A stretch of 64,000 nt of DNA, from the NCBI GenBank assembly GCA_035048815.1, contig JAUCBN010000026.1:12779501-12843500 (forward strand). Direction: 5' to 3'. This document shows positions 37,601 through 50,350 of the stretch, one piece after another. The DNA comes from Abelmoschus esculentus (lineage: Eukaryota; Streptophyta; Magnoliopsida; Malvales; Malvaceae). Every line of letters starts with the position of its first letter. The stretch's first letter is position 1. A program made the translations under genes and the position numbers. Below the pieces are notes generated by a model. That model saw only the letters and a list, made by a program, of their open reading frames with translations, ran no database searches and had not been told where the DNA came from.

Positions 37601-38220
37601 TGATACATTTGACTATGACAGATAGCTTTCAACCGCTTTTCTTTGATTAGATTCAACTAATCCAAACGAATTTGTATCCACTCTACATCATTCAGCTTCG
37701 TTTCTGACAATACTCGAAGAGATGAGATTTCAACTTCCAAAGGTAGCACTGCTTCAGTACCATATACTAGGGAATATGGCGTTGCCCTAGTAGAAGTCCT
37801 TATCGAAGTTTGGTACGCGAATAAGGCAAAAGGAATCCTTTCATGCCAATCTCTGTAGGTTTCAGTCATCTTTGATATGATCTTCTTAATGTTCTTGTTT
37901 GCTGCCTCAACGGCTCCATTCATCTTTGGCCGGTATGCCATAGAGTTGTGATGAATTATTTTAAACTACTCACAGGTTTCTGCTATCAATCTGTTGTTGA
38001 AATTGGTAGCATTATCCGTGATGATTCACTCTGGTAGACCATACCAGCAAATAATCTCTTTCTTCAAGAACTTGCAAACTGTTATTCTTGTGATGTTAAC
38101 GTAAGAGACGGCTTCTATCCACTTAGTGAAGTAATCGATGGCCACTAGGATAAAGCGATGCCTATTTGAAGCCTTGGGGTGAATCTGCCCGATTACATCT
38201 AATCCCCAAACAGCAAAAGG
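37601..38220 (-). pseudogene. Integrase catalytic core remnant (Tat element)
   Basis: Minus-strand frame in phase with the upstream pol. It contains YRPKMNGAVEAANKNIKKII, the region with the third catalytic acidic residue, followed by YQTSIRTSTRATPYSLVYG. Upstream of it the frame is interrupted by a TAG at 38221-38223 and further stops up to 37945, so the core exists only as fragments. Its activity would be to insert the cDNA into the chromosome; this copy cannot do so. Confidence 0.8.
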
Positions 38221-39708
38221 CTAGGGCGAATTCATTGTATGTAACGGTACTAGCGGAGAGTTGATTTTATCTGCATAGATTTGACACTTGTGACACTTTT
38301 TGACATATTCTATGCAATCCCCTTCCATAGTAGACCAGTAGTATCCGTATCTCATTATTTTCCGTGCCATCGAGAAACCATTGGCATGCGTACCACAACT
38401 TCCGTCATGTACCTCCTCAAGGATACTTTTAGCCTCACGGGCATTGACACATCTTAGCAGCACCTGATCTCTGCTCTTACTGTATAAGACATCGCCATCT
38501 AATATGTATGCAGTGGCCATTCTTCTGATTGTTCTTTTGTCAATGTTATTAGCTCCAAATGGGTAATCTTGGAACTTGATGTATTGTAGAATATCAAAAT
38601 ACCAATGATTACCGTCCTCTTCTTCCAAGTTGTAGTAATGAGCATATGTTTCATAGCTCTGCATCCGGATTAGCATCATATCCTCCGGTCTATTTGCTTG
38701 GAATACCGAGGCTAGTGTAGCTAAAGCATTTGCCTTTTGGTTGTCCTCTCTACGAAGATAAACGAATGTTATCTCTTTGAATTCTTCAATTAACTCTAAT
38801 ATCAACTTTCGATATTCTACTAACTTCGTGTCTTTGGTTTCCCATTCTCCACGCAGCTGATAAATAACTAAGGCTGAATCTCCGTATACCTTCAAGGCTT
38901 TTATTTTCCTTTCTATTGCAGCCTTCAATCTCATGACACATGCTTCGTATTCAGCCATATTGTTAGTGCACAAGAATTCTAACTTGCTCGTGAGAAGGTA
39001 ATACATACCATCCGGAGGTATTAATACAGCCCCAATTCCTCTTCCGAGGGCATTGACTGCCCCATCGAAATATAATTTCCATTTTTCCATTTCTTCGACG
39101 GAAATAGCCATCACATCCTCGTCAGGAAAATCAAATCTTAGAGACTCATAATCATCCGAGGCTCTACTTGCAAGAAAGTCAACTATGACACTTCCTTTAA
39201 TTGCTTTCTGGCTGACATATACTATGTCAAATTCGGACAACAATATTTGCCATCGGGCTAATCTTCCGGTCAATGCGGGTGCTTCCATCAGAAACTTCAA
39301 CGGATCAAGCTTCGATATCAACCATGTGGTGTGATATAACAAATATTGCCTGAGTCGACGGATAACCCAAATAAGTACACAACACATCTTTTGTATAAAT
39401 AGGTACCGTATCTCACATTCGATAAATTTCTTACTCAGGTAATAGATTGCTCTTTCCTTCTTTCTAGTATCATCATGTTGCCCCAGTACGCACCCCATGG
39501 AATTCTCGAACACCGTCAAGTAGAGGATTAATGGTCTCACCGGAATTGGTGCCACCAATATTGGCGCGTTGAACAAATATTGTTTGATCTTGTCCAATGT
39601 TTCTTGACATTCATCATTCCATTCACTTGGGTTGTTCTTTCGAAGCAGTTTAAAAACGGGATCACATTTGTCGGTTAATTGAGAAATAAACCGAGACACG
39701 TAGTTCAA
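38221..39708 (-). pseudogene. Tat pol segment: RT end, gypsy RNase H, second RNase H, integrase zinc finger
   Basis: 495 open codons. It starts with the RT thumb/connection (NYVSRFISQLTDKCDPVFKL) and a poorly conserved gypsy-type RNase H ending LARWQILLSEFDIVYVSQKA. A second RNase H follows (YFDGAVNALGRGIGAVLI..NNMAEYEACVMRL..VYGDSALVIYQL), the archaeal-like type that marks the Tat lineage. The C-terminal end is the HHCC zinc finger of integrase (HDGSCGTHANG..CHKCQIYADK). The frame continues from the RT fragments upstream but is closed by a TAG at 38221-38223. Confidence 0.88.
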
Positions 39709-40374
39709 TCTCTCAACGAAGCCCCAAACCTCTTTCTGTGTTGTTGGAGGTGGTAAATTTTGAATTGTCTAGACCTTATCGGGATCGATTTCGATACCCC
39801 TTTGACTAACAACAAAACCAAGTAGCTTGCCTGATGTAACCCCAAACGTACATTTATTAGGGTTAAGCTTCAACTGATATTTTTGTAGCCTTTGGAATAA
39901 CTTCTTCAAGTCTTGCATATGTCCATCTTCTGTTTGGGACTTGGCTATCATATCGTCCACATAAACTTCGATTTTTTTGTGCATCATGTCATGAAACAGT
40001 GTCACCATAGCTCTCTGGTATGTGGCCCCGACATTCTTCAACTCAAAAGGCATGACTTTATAGCAGAACGTGCCCTAGAGTATGGTAAAAGTTGTCTTCT
40101 CCATATCTTCCGAGTTTATTTTAATATGATTGTAACCCGAGAATCCATCCATGAAAGAGAACCATGAATGCCCCGAAGTATTATCCACTAGAACATCTAT
40201 ATGGGGTAGAGGGAAATTGTCCTTCGGGCTTGCCCTGTTCAAATCCCTATAATCCACACACATCCAAACTTTCTTATCCTTCTTTGGCACGAGGACTAAG
40301 TTTGCTACCCATTCCGGGTATGCTTCCACCTATAGGAAGCCTGCATCGATCTACTTCTGCACTTCTTCCTTGAT
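39709..40374 (-). pseudogene. Reverse transcriptase of the Tat element, broken
   Basis: Two in-phase pieces. The first (40329-40075) has VCVDYRDLN-type sequence (MCVDYRDLNRASPKDNFPLP) and FMDGFSGYNHI. The second (40053-39769) has MPFELKNVGATYQRAM and the catalytic YVDD within EVYVDDMIAKS. They are separated by a TAG at 40075-40077, and the frame is closed again by a TAG at 39769-39771. A further TAG lies just before 40329. Each looks like a CAG glutamine codon changed by one C-to-T transition. The polymerase motifs themselves are intact. Confidence 0.88.
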
Positions 40375-41370
40375 TTTCAACAACATTTTCGGCCTCAGCC
40401 TCCTGAGCTTCTGTTGTATGGGCTTGCAATCTGGTCTGATAGGTAACTTGTGGACCACAATATCGGTATTCAAACCCGTCATATCTTGATAAGACTATAC
40501 AAAGACATCCTTGAATTCTCGCAATAAGTCTATCAAATTTTGCTTTGCCCTTGGTGAAAATCCTGCTCCGATCATGACTTCCTTTTTCTCTTCTTCGGTA
40601 CCCAGATTCAAAGTTTCTATCTCTTCTTTGTGGGGGCATGATTTGCTTATCCTCTTGCTCCACCAATCTTAGCAATTCTTCAGGAATCTCGTAGTCTGCA
40701 TTGTCTTCACACTCATTGATTTCTGTTAGACAAGAGATCCTTTTCAAATCTATTTCGGGTTTAGGCCCGAAATCATTCATGTGATCATTGTTCGGGAACC
40801 TGCGAAAAAAATTTGTATAGTTGGATGAGAATAATAACTGAATAAAGAATGAAATGAATAAAGCGAAATGAAAGAAAAGAAAAATGTTTGTCATTTGAAG
40901 AAAGGAAAAAACATCTTTGTTTGCTAATGAAAAAAAAACATGAAAAAACCCTTTACAGAAATTCTCCTATACTCGCGGGCAAAAGTATAGGGTGGTTTAT
41001 GACATTACTTTGTTTTGTAAACTATAGGTAAATCCTCTACAGTCTAGTTATTCAGAGTCTCTCCAAGGAGGCACGGACGAATTCTCTCCAGTAAATTCAT
41101 CCTTGGGCCTTCAGAAATTCCTCCTACCATCATTCCTTTAAATGCTTCTCCAAAAATCTCTTCCTCTTGCAACCTGATAGCTTCCAAGCGATTCTTCTCC
41201 GCCTGTTCTGTGACATTCACAAAACCGTGGGAGATGAAGTCGATTTTTGCACTTAATGAGGCTGGCCTTTTGACTGCAGCTCTTCCGTACTTGTTCTAAT
41301 ACGCCTCAATTGAGAAGCCTAACCCGGCTCGCCCCTTCTTCATAACCACGGGCTTAGGGCGTAAGCTCCC
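40375..41370 (-). pseudogene. Linker between protease and RT of the Tat element
   Basis: One long frame (40894-40274) contains ECEDNADYEIPEELLRLVEQ, typical of the acidic spacer before the Tat RT, but it runs into the RT segment out of phase, showing a frameshift near 40600. The remainder to 41370 is decayed sequence without recognisable motifs. Confidence 0.6.
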
Positions 41371-42186
41371 CTATAACCTTCTTCCTAGCCCTCTTCCGGC
41401 TTTGGCTCCTTTGCTAAGGGTCTGCTTGACGGTCATTTCGGTGCAGTTTGACAACTTTGGACATGAGAATATCGCACCTTCAGCGACGAATGCAGCGTTG
41501 ATAAATTCTAAAGCCCTGAAAGAATATTCTAGCGCACCCTCATTCGCTTGAACATAGGGTGTATCCGTGGAGACGGATGCAATGATGTCTTCCTCTGCCC
41601 CGACACATATGAGCTTTCCATCTACTACGAACTTCAGTTTCTGATGTAGTGATGACGGCACTACCCCAGCAGAATGGATCCAAGGTCTACCGAGTAGACA
41701 ATTGTAGGTGGGCTTAATATCCATTACAACAAAATCTATGTTGTACACGGATGACCCAATTAGCAACGGGACTTCAATCCTTCCCAACACATCCCTTGTG
41801 GTCCCATCGAATGCTCTGACCATATTCTGGTAGCTTTTCATATGCGTAACATCTATGGGCAACCTTTGCAAAGTTGCCATAGGTAACACGTTCAAAGCTG
41901 AACCATTGTCGATTAGAACCCTCGGTACCACATGACCCTTGCAGTGGGTCGTGATGTTTAAAGCTTTGATAGACCCCATTCCACCATCAGGGATCTCATC
42001 ATCGGTGAACGTTATGTAATTGTCCGCGGTGATATGATTAACAATCCGGTCCAATTTTCTCACTGATATATCCTTCGGGACAAAAGTATGGTTTAATACT
42101 TTCAAAATGGCGTCACGGTGCCCTTCAGAACTTAACAGTAAATCGAGGATAGAGATTCTAGCAGACTGTTTTTTCAACTGCTCCAC
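41371..42186 (-). pseudogene. Aspartic protease domain of the Tat element
   Basis: 271 open codons in the pol phase. The retropepsin motif is VLIDNGSALNVLPMATL, with the catalytic aspartate in DNGS instead of DTGS, as commonly seen in Tat elements. The later segment DFVVMDIKPTYNCLLGRPWI is the flap-to-C-terminal part with the ILGRPW-type motif. The enzyme would cut the Gag-Pol polyprotein. The frame is separated from gag by a stop at about 42187-42213. Confidence 0.88.
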
Positions 42187-42213
42187 TATATTGTACTCAC
42201 TGTGTTTTAAAAA

Positions 42214-44296
42214 TCACAGAAACTCATGCGCCTGCTCCTCGGTGACTAGCTCGTTCACCTTCGGAGTCGGGTCTGTGAAAATTTTCTTCTTCTCAGCAAA
42301 CTTAGTTTGGTCGTCCTCTTTTCCTTGAGCCGGTGAGTAACATCTCTCGCTCCTCGTGAAATGTCCTATCTCATTCACTGACTTCGTTTCCACTTTCTCA
42401 ACGACTTCCGATTTTCCTGGCTGTACCTCCTCGATGGGCTTCGAACTACTCGGCCTAGCCACACTTGCGGTGTAATTCCACGGCACCCTTTGTGTATCCT
42501 TAAATGGGAAGGGAGCTGGAGGGATAATTACTATACGAGGAGCATTTGCCGACCCAACTGGATTGTTGCCCCTTGGTCGAGCTGAGATGACTAGCGGCCT
42601 GTTTGCACTGTATTTTGGCCCAGTATTTTCAGACATGTATACGTCCATCATTTTCTGGCCACCTTCCTTTGTAAAGAACTCCACCTCCTTGTTGTCCATC
42701 ATTCCTTGTAACAGGCTCCTGAACTCACTACACTGTTGAATTGCATGCCTGTGTTCTTGATGGAATTTGCAATACAAGCCTACCTCGGTAAATTCTTTCA
42801 TTTCATCCCTTGGTAGACGAGCCCGTTGTCAAATAGTTGTTGAAAAACCCAATTTAATGGTGATCGAATTTCCGACACACTCATTTTAACTTGCCTTGTT
42901 TGGTCCTCTTCAATTGCGTTCACACCCCGACCGCCATGATTCGGTAGTGGGTTTTTTGATACGCTGGGTTCATCAAATTTCAAAACCCCGACATTCATCA
43001 TGTTCTGGACAATCCTCTTAAAGGCTGTGCAGTTCTCTATGCTATGTCCCTGAACATTAGCATGGTATACACACTGGGCCTTTGGGTCATACCAGTGTGG
43101 ATAAGGGGGTTTGAGCGGTGTGATGAAATACGGACGAATCATATCAGCATCGTTAGCTGAGTGTACAACTCAACATACGTAACTAGGATAGGTGAGAAAG
43201 TCGGCCTCTCCCATTTTGAGTCCTTCTTGTTCGAGCCCTGCGAGCCACCTGCTCCTAACCCGGGTTTGGAAATCGTCACATTCCTCAGGGGTTCATATAC
43301 GACAACGTTATTTACCTCGTTGTCTTTCTTTTTAAAGTTCTTCTTAGAGCTGTCAGATCCTTCAATTCTCCCACTTTTGATAGCTGCCTCCACCAACTCT
43401 CCGGTAGCAACTATTTGAGAGAAGCTCTGTATAGATGTGCTTGTGAACAGACGATCATACATCGGCCCCTTCAATGTCTCTACAAACATGTGAGTCATCT
43501 TTCGCTCAATCAACGGAGGCTGCACCTGAGAGGCCAGATCTCTCCACCTATGGGCATATTGTCGGAATATTTCATTAGAATTTTGCCCCATCTGTTGTAA
43601 CATAACTCTAGTGGGTCTCATCTCCATCACATGCTTGTAATTTTCCATGAAGGCGTGATATAGGTCCTTCCATGACTTTATACTCTCCCGATTGAGTTAT
43701 GTGTACCACCGGATAGCAGAAACCGTTAGACTATCCTAAAAACAATGGATCAACAACTTCTCATCCTTGCTAAAAGCGGCCATCTTCCGACAATACATCT
43801 TCATGTGGGCGCTAGGACACGACGTCCCGTCGTACTTCTCGAAATCAGGCATTTTGAACTTTGGTGGCAAGATCAAATCAGAAACTAAGTTGGGAACGAA
43901 CGCATCGATGCTTTTATCAGCCGACCCTTGGGCTTGGATTTCTTGGATCTTTGCTTCGAGTGCTTTAAAGTGATCAACATATTTCTTCTTCATGTCTTGC
44001 CGCATCTTCTCCACTTCACTCACGAAGTTGAGATCCGGGACTTCATCGACATTCGGGGTGAAGTCATTAACTTCCACAGGGTGACTCATGGATGTCCCTA
44101 CTACGTTAAGCTGCACTCTCCCTGGGACTGAATGCACTTCTGGTTGCCCCCTTATATGAGTTACCGTATCTGCCAGTCCTTCAGCTTCATCCGCCCCTTC
44201 CATCGATGCTTTGCCTTTCTCATCCTGCTTCGGACCCAACAGAGCAGCTATCTGACTGATAATATCCATCTGAATTTTGGTGAAGCCATCTTTCAT
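42214..44296 (-). pseudogene. Gag of the Tat element, fragmented
   Basis: Four pieces (44296-43736, 43648-43139, 43142-42798, 42801-42214) cover a Gag protein. The second piece is the retrotransposon gag core (NSNEIFRQYAHRWRDLASQV..FVETLKGPMYDRLF). The third and fourth carry two similar C..H..C segments (CVYHANVQGHSIENC and CKFHQEHRHAIQQC) that recall zinc knuckles. A TAG at 43736-43738, a TAA near 43697 and frameshifts near 43140 and 42800 break it. Confidence 0.83.
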
Positions 44297-44596
44297 GCCA
44301 TTTTCTATCGCATCTAAGCGATTTGCAAATTCGGCATGATGATCCTCTAGTCTCTATAGTCTTTCCTCAATTGTTAGTCTCTTGGTGCGCGAACGCGTCG
44401 AGTATGTGTATAGTATGTTTGCTAGTTTTAAAAGTCACTGCCATAAAACCTTTGTTATTAAACTTTATTTTAATAAATAATGCACATGATGAATGAATGC
44501 ATGAATGCATGAATGCAAGCGGGTATTAAATTCGAAAAATAATCTCTTAAAAATATCCGTCTGTTCAAAAAGGATTCGCTACAAATTAAAGATAAT

Positions 44597-46695
44597 CTAC
44601 AGAAAACTGTTGGACCTAATCCCTAAATTGGTCAACTCATGTAGTAGGCGGACGATGGTTTCTCCATGCACTTGCTCGACGTTTGACTGGTTCAGAAGAG
44701 TTGTAGCTTCTCTCGACAATATTTGTACATAGGATCCAATACTTCTAACTTGTCCCTTAAAGTTGACCAACTCATTATTCTGACTCTGGATCGTACGCTG
44801 TGCTGCTTCATAATTCATCTTCCATGCTCCTCCGGCATTTTGACACAAAGCTCCTTCGAAGTCGACTAATTTCTCTTGTAACTCTTGTACTTGGCCCTCA
44901 AGCGAGACAATCTTTTGTTGAAGCCCCTCATTTTCCTCTTCCATCTTGGCCTTGTCTTCGTTGTGATACTTGGCAACCAGTTCTTCTCGCTGTGTTACCT
45001 GAGTTGTCAACTCACGGTTCTTCGCTTGCTCTTTGTCTGATGTCCTCCTAGCTTTGGAACTTTCTTCTCTTGCTTCACGGTATTTCCTTTCATAAAGCCT
45101 CTTGTATTCCTCCTTTCCCTTAACGCCTTGTCCAAGCGGTCAGAACTATCCTCGATGCTTCTATTTTCATCTTCCCTTGGATATTTCCTTTTACGCCTCT
45201 CAAATACTTCTTGTGCTTCTCTCAAATCTCGACGCAACCTTCCGATCTGAAGTGTCATCTCTTTCTCCTTCCTCTCATGAGTTTGTACCTGGTATTTTGT
45301 GAGGTTCAACTCCTGTGTAAGTTCATAGATCTTCTTCTCTTGTCTTTGGAAATCCAAGTCCCGATCCTCCTTGAGCTTCTCTAATGCTGATGGTGCTTCC
45401 AAGGTTACCTTGCTTGACGACAGTCCCTCATCCCTCGGCATTCCTTGAAAAACTCCATCGTTCACCCTTTGCCCCCTCCACTCGTCATATCAAACCATGA
45501 TTTTGAACTCTCGATAAGGCCGAACCCTTCTAGGTGAATCCCAAGCTTTCACAATCTGAGCTATTTTGGATCTGTACCCTTCGCTTTGGTGTGAAAAACT
45601 AAAACTGGTCATCCCCGCTGTGGCTGGAATGAACTGTCTCGATCTAAACTGCCTTGAAACTAATAATGGGCAGTAAGCCGTTCCACCCCATATACCCGCT
45701 AATGGGATCCAATCGCCGTCTCCGCACCGATACCGAAAAGTCATCCCCCTATTCAACCAGCAGGCTTTCCAAACGATGTCTGAATCTGTCAAATCCCAGA
45801 AAAAATCGCTCCACTGGACTTCAGTCTTCTTCTCCAAAGCACAGCTCTTTAGGTGCTCTTCGATGGGTGAGTACGTAGTCCTGAACCTTAGGGCGCTATA
45901 CGGAGAGCTCCAACGATGGCCTCTGAACCATATCTCCAAAATCTATGCACAACCCCAAAATCTTCCTTCGTCGGCCCTCTTGCATACGGTGAGTGATCTA
46001 TAGGTCTCGGCTAGTATGGCAGGAACCGAATTTACGCCTTTAAATAACCTCTCGAACAAACCAACCGTGGATGGGTCTATGTGCTCGGGAGTTCTAGGAA
46101 ATAGCACCAACCCATAGATGCAAAGGGCGTACATCCTTCTTGCTTTGGTGGGATCATCACTACTTGCGGCTATCAAATCCTTGAAAACCTTTCAACTCAC
46201 TCTCTGTCTTTCCTCGCTCAGGTCTTTGTGGTCGTGACCCGTTACCTTCTGGTCCCAAAACTCTTTATCCTTGCCAGTGATTTGCATTAATTTCTTCGTG
46301 AACCCTGAAGTGCTGTTGGGCTTCACATATATCCTATCGCTCTTTATCGCTGGACAGTTGATCAGAACTTCATACTCCTCTAGTGTAGGCGTCATGTCGA
46401 TCTTCCCAAAGGTAAAACAGTTGTAGGCGGGATTTCAGTACTGTGCCATCGCCCTTATTAGGTGTCTATCAATAGGAACCTTCACTAACAAAGCGATGTC
46501 TCCAAACTCCCTCTTGAACTGATCTTTCATGTCATCACTCCACTTTTCCCATATCTCTTGGACTTCGGAGAGACAAGGACTCTGATTTGTGCTAATTCTG
46601 ACATACCCTTTTGTATTATCTTTCTCGTGCTGAACTGACTCGGACCATGTCCAGACTTCCGTATTATCTTCGCCTATAATGATCCCTTCTGACAT
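44597..46695 (-). pseudogene. Extra upstream ORF1 of the Tat element (plant DUF7745-like plus coiled coil)
   Basis: A single phase runs from ATG at 46695 to 45007, then shifts by one to 45010-44597. The N-terminal part (SEVQEIWEKWSDDMKDQFKR, VPIDRHLIRAMAQY, MTPTLEEYEVLINCP, RMYALCIYGLVLFPR) resembles a plant retrotransposon-associated domain I believe is DUF7745. The C-terminal half is a long charged coiled coil (EKLKEDRDLDFQRQEKKIYE and following). Stop codons at 46435 (TGA), 46192 (TGA), 45943 (TAG) and 45490 (TGA) interrupt it. The function of this ORF in Tat elements is not known. Confidence 0.7.
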
Positions 46696-47490
46696 TTTTG
46701 GACACTTCTAACTTTATTATTTTCCAAATTAATACCCATGTAAATGATATGCCAAGTAAAAATAAAATGCATAAAAGGACCAAAAAACGAAAACAGAAAG
46801 GAAATGTGTTAGTAGGATAAATACAAAGATAAAATAAAATAATAAAGAGGTGCTGAAAAAGTAACCATAAAGCAGTTCATAATGTAACGAAAAAGTAATC
46901 AGAGAACAAAATAAATTGTATAAAATAACCAGAGAGCATGCTAAAATGCGTAAAATAACTAGAGAGCATGCTAAATTGCGTAAAATAACCAAAGAGCATG
47001 TTAACAGAGAAATCCTAAGTTTGACGGCATTTCGGCAGCATACCGCCTTATCTTATGATCCTTGTCTGGCTTTAGAAGGGGTAGGTTTCTACTCTATATG
47101 CGGTTTTTTGGTCTAGATACTGGGTTCCCGAACTGTCATTACCGTCTACTACGATGATAAGATATCGATTCGGTGGTATAGGTCCCTTAGAACGGAGGTG
47201 AAGACCCCACGATGCGTAAGGTTAGTATACCGGAAGCAGATAAAAATCCGAAACTCGGAGCTGGAGAGCATCACGTCGGATAATATCTAACTCCCACTTA
47301 AGGGTAAAAGCTCAGGTCGAGAGCTTATGCATGAATGACAAGATATTTCACGAAAGTAAAAAGCTATCCTCATTCAAATAATGTTCACTTAGCAAATTAA
47401 AAAATTAAATTAATATCTATCTTCAAAATGCCAAAATGCCACGTAAAATTTAAAAAAGTTAGGCCTGACTCACAAAAAATATTTTTTTTA
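46696..47490 (-). other. Leader of the Tat element between primer site and ORF1
   Basis: Non-coding. It contains a short triple repeat at 46918-47000 (unit about 30 bp, with TAAAATAACCAGAGAGCATG). No other feature was recognised. Confidence 0.55.
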
Positions 47491-47510
47491 AGTCCCTAGC
47501 GGAATCGCCA
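47491..47510 (-). other. Primer-binding site of the Tat element
   Basis: On the minus strand TGGCGATTCCGCTAGGGACT starts three bases after the 5' LTR, as expected for pairing with the CCA-ended 3' terminus of a tRNA. The tRNA was not identified; it is not the initiator-Met type used by the chromovirus at 56273. Confidence 0.7.
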
Positions 47511-47513
47511 AGC

Positions 47514-50345
47514 TATCGTGACCTCTTAAAAAACATGAGTTTAGGTGAAAAATAACTTGACGATTGGTTTTGAAAAAAATGAATTTTATCATTTTAATCT
47601 TGAAAATTCAAATTTTAGGAAAATATATAATTTAATTTTGAAAAATTGACTTGGAGTCGCCACTGACCACTTTGGTAGGCCAGACACCATAAAACAAACC
47701 AGAGATTCGTTTTAAAAAATATTGAGTTCGGGAGTCGGTTACGTATAAGGACGACCCTTACGAACGCCCAAAAAATTGGTACCTTAAAAAATTACGTGGC
47801 ATTGGTATTTTGAAGATAGATATTGATTTAATTTTCCATTGTTAATTGAACATTATTTGAATTTTGGATATCCTTTTGGTTTAGAAATTACGTCACCTTT
47901 AAACTTGACTTGAACGAGACATCCTCTAGATAGGAAACCTCACCCAAATTCAAAGGAATGTAACCTCCGCCTCAAAAGGTCAAAGTAAAATGCATGACCG
48001 CTTTATCTTGTTCATTTTAAGTTCTAATCCTAAAAAGACTCCATTAATTAAATGTTTAAAACCTAAGTTACTAATGTCGCTAGTTGCTTACCTACCATTT
48101 TATTTAATTCTAAACCTAAATTATTTTGTCAAAATTCTAGGTTTTAATAGCACATGAATTCGATACCAAGGTACACTCTCTAGGTCAACATCATGGTACG
48201 TGAAAAAACCAACCTTTTTAGTGTATCCGAGATATAAGATTCAAATGCTATGTTACTAAATTATCTCCCTAATTAAATTAATTAATTAATTTAAGTGACT
48301 AGTCCTAGAGGGCTCTAAATTAATTAACTAAAATGTTTATTAGGTGATCTACCTAAAATATGTCATGCAAAAATATAATAAAATAAACAAATAAGATAAA
48401 AAAGAACTTGATATTTTTTATTAGAATCATGGGAGTGCAAGTTACATCAAAGTTGTCATCATGAGTAAAAGGGACTTACATTGATAAAGATCAAAAGGGA
48501 CTAGAAATCGAACTTCAAAAGTAAGGATTAGATTTAATTAAGGGCGTAATTAATTTTTAAAGTTTAGAAACTTTTAATTAAATTAGTTAATTAGATTTTC
48601 TTAACTTCAAATTTTAATTAAAACCTGATTAAAATCTAACTTGGTGAATTTTAAGTTCTAAGGTTTAATTGGAGGGTTGGATTAAATTATATTAATTTTT
48701 AGTTCTTATTTTAGAAAATTAATTAAGAGATTTAATTAAAATAATTTCTAAATTTTAAGAATTTAACTTAACTTAATTAATTGGTGAAACTTGTGCTAAT
48801 TAGGCCTAATTAATTTTAAAACTTATCTTTGGAAATTAATTAAAATTAATTATAATAATTAATTAAAATTATTCCCTAAATTTTAAGAATTAAAAAGCCT
48901 ATTTAAAGCCTAATTTGGTGAGTGTTTTAAGGTTTAAAGGCAAAACTAGACCTAATTAAGTTGGATTAATTTTAAAACTTATCATTTTTTTAGAAACTAA
49001 TTAAAATTAATTAAAATAATTTAATTAAAAATATTTTCTAAATTTTAAGAATTAAATTAAACCTAATTAAAGTCTAATTTTTAAGTTTTAGGGTCAAATT
49101 AATTTTATATTAGATTTAATTACGTTAAATTAATTTTAAAATTTTCTTAAAAAATAAATTAAATTCTAATTAAGAACCTAATAAATTTTCTAAGCCTTTA
49201 AAGTTAATTTTAAGCCCTAATTTAAGTCTAAAGTAATTTAATTCTAAACCTAAGGGGTCTAATTAGGAGTCTAAGGACCTAATTGAGTGAGTTCTAAAGT
49301 TCTAGGGACCTAATTGAATGTGTATTAAAGCTCTAGGGACCCAATTGAATGAGTATTAAAGCTCTAGGGACCCAATTGGACAACATACCAGACCTAGGGG
49401 GACTAAAAGGGTAATTAGCCCAAAACCATCAGAAACGCGCGAATCCGGGTTGAACCCGGATCCAACCCGCGTACTCGGCTGCCTGAAACGATGTTGTTTC
49501 ACTCCCTAACAAAAATCCCAAGACCGAGTTGGCTCGGTCATTTAGACCGAGACAAACTCGGCCCAACTCAGTGCCCTTGGGTATTCTCTGAGACAAACAC
49601 CTAATTCCCAGAAAACCCAGCAAAAACGGATCAAAATCCTATGTTCTTCATGGTGTTCTTGGTGTTCTTCGATGAACACGAAGAACACCAACCTAAACCG
49701 CCATGGCCGCCGCCCTTGGATCCGAAGCACCACCGCCCGGCGCCGCTCCGGTGTGTTCGCTGACCACCGCGAATCACGTTGGCCGTCTCCAAAAGTCGCC
49801 GACGGCCATTTCCGCCGGTGAGGCCATCGGAAGCCCTAAAAACACTAAAAACTTGCCGGAAAACACCCTAAAACTCCAAAAACCAACTGAAACTTCTAAA
49901 CAAATATCCCTCAGGCTTCAATCAAAACAAACCAACAAAGAAAAATAGAAAACACTCACCTGATTCCTTCGATCAAATCTCTGCCGTTTCTACTCCAATT
50001 TTTGCCAATCAATTGACTCCTTGCTGCTGCCGATTCAGTCTTTCTTCCGATCTCCCCCCTATTGAGCCGATTGAATCCCTTTTTAAAGGGATTCAAAACA
50101 AAATCCTAATTCAAATCAACCATATCCCTAAAAAAAATTTACCAAACAACTCCCTCAACTCAATAAACTCTCCTCAAATTTAATCCCCTAAGAATCCGAC
50201 CACGATTCTGTTTTTTTTCAGATTTTGAATTTTTTTAATATTTTATTATATATATTATTATTATTTATATTTTATTAATTATTATTATCTTATTATTTTA
50301 TTTATTATTATTTTATTTTATTATTATAAGAAGTTCGTGTTGACA
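47514..50345 (-). repeat. 5' LTR of the Tat element
   Basis: 2832 bp, matching 32636-35405. Its internal end reads CGATA on the minus strand where the other LTR has CGACA, a single change in the terminal dinucleotide. It carries an extra 34-base segment near 49528-49560 (CTCGGTCATTTAGACCGAGA region), a local duplication absent from the other LTR. Confidence 0.93.
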
Positions 50346-50350
50346 ATATG
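50346..50350. repeat. Target-site duplication ATATG, right
   Basis: Exact match to 32631-32635. Confidence 0.9.

Larger units (their letters stand above)
32636..50345 (-). mobile_element. Complete Tat-lineage Ty3/gypsy LTR retrotransposon (17.7 kb)
   Basis: The element is bounded by two highly similar 2.8-kb LTRs (32636-35405 and 47514-50345) and a perfect 5-bp duplication ATATG. On the minus strand the order is 5' LTR, primer-binding site, extra ORF1, gag, protease, reverse transcriptase, RNase H, a second RNase H, integrase, long untranslated region with minisatellites, polypurine tract, 3' LTR. The second RNase H, the extra upstream ORF and the very long LTRs are marks of the Tat/Ogre group. 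All reading frames carry stop codons or frameshifts, so the copy is not autonomous. The family is called from domain order and motifs; the exact named family was not determined. Confidence 0.92.
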
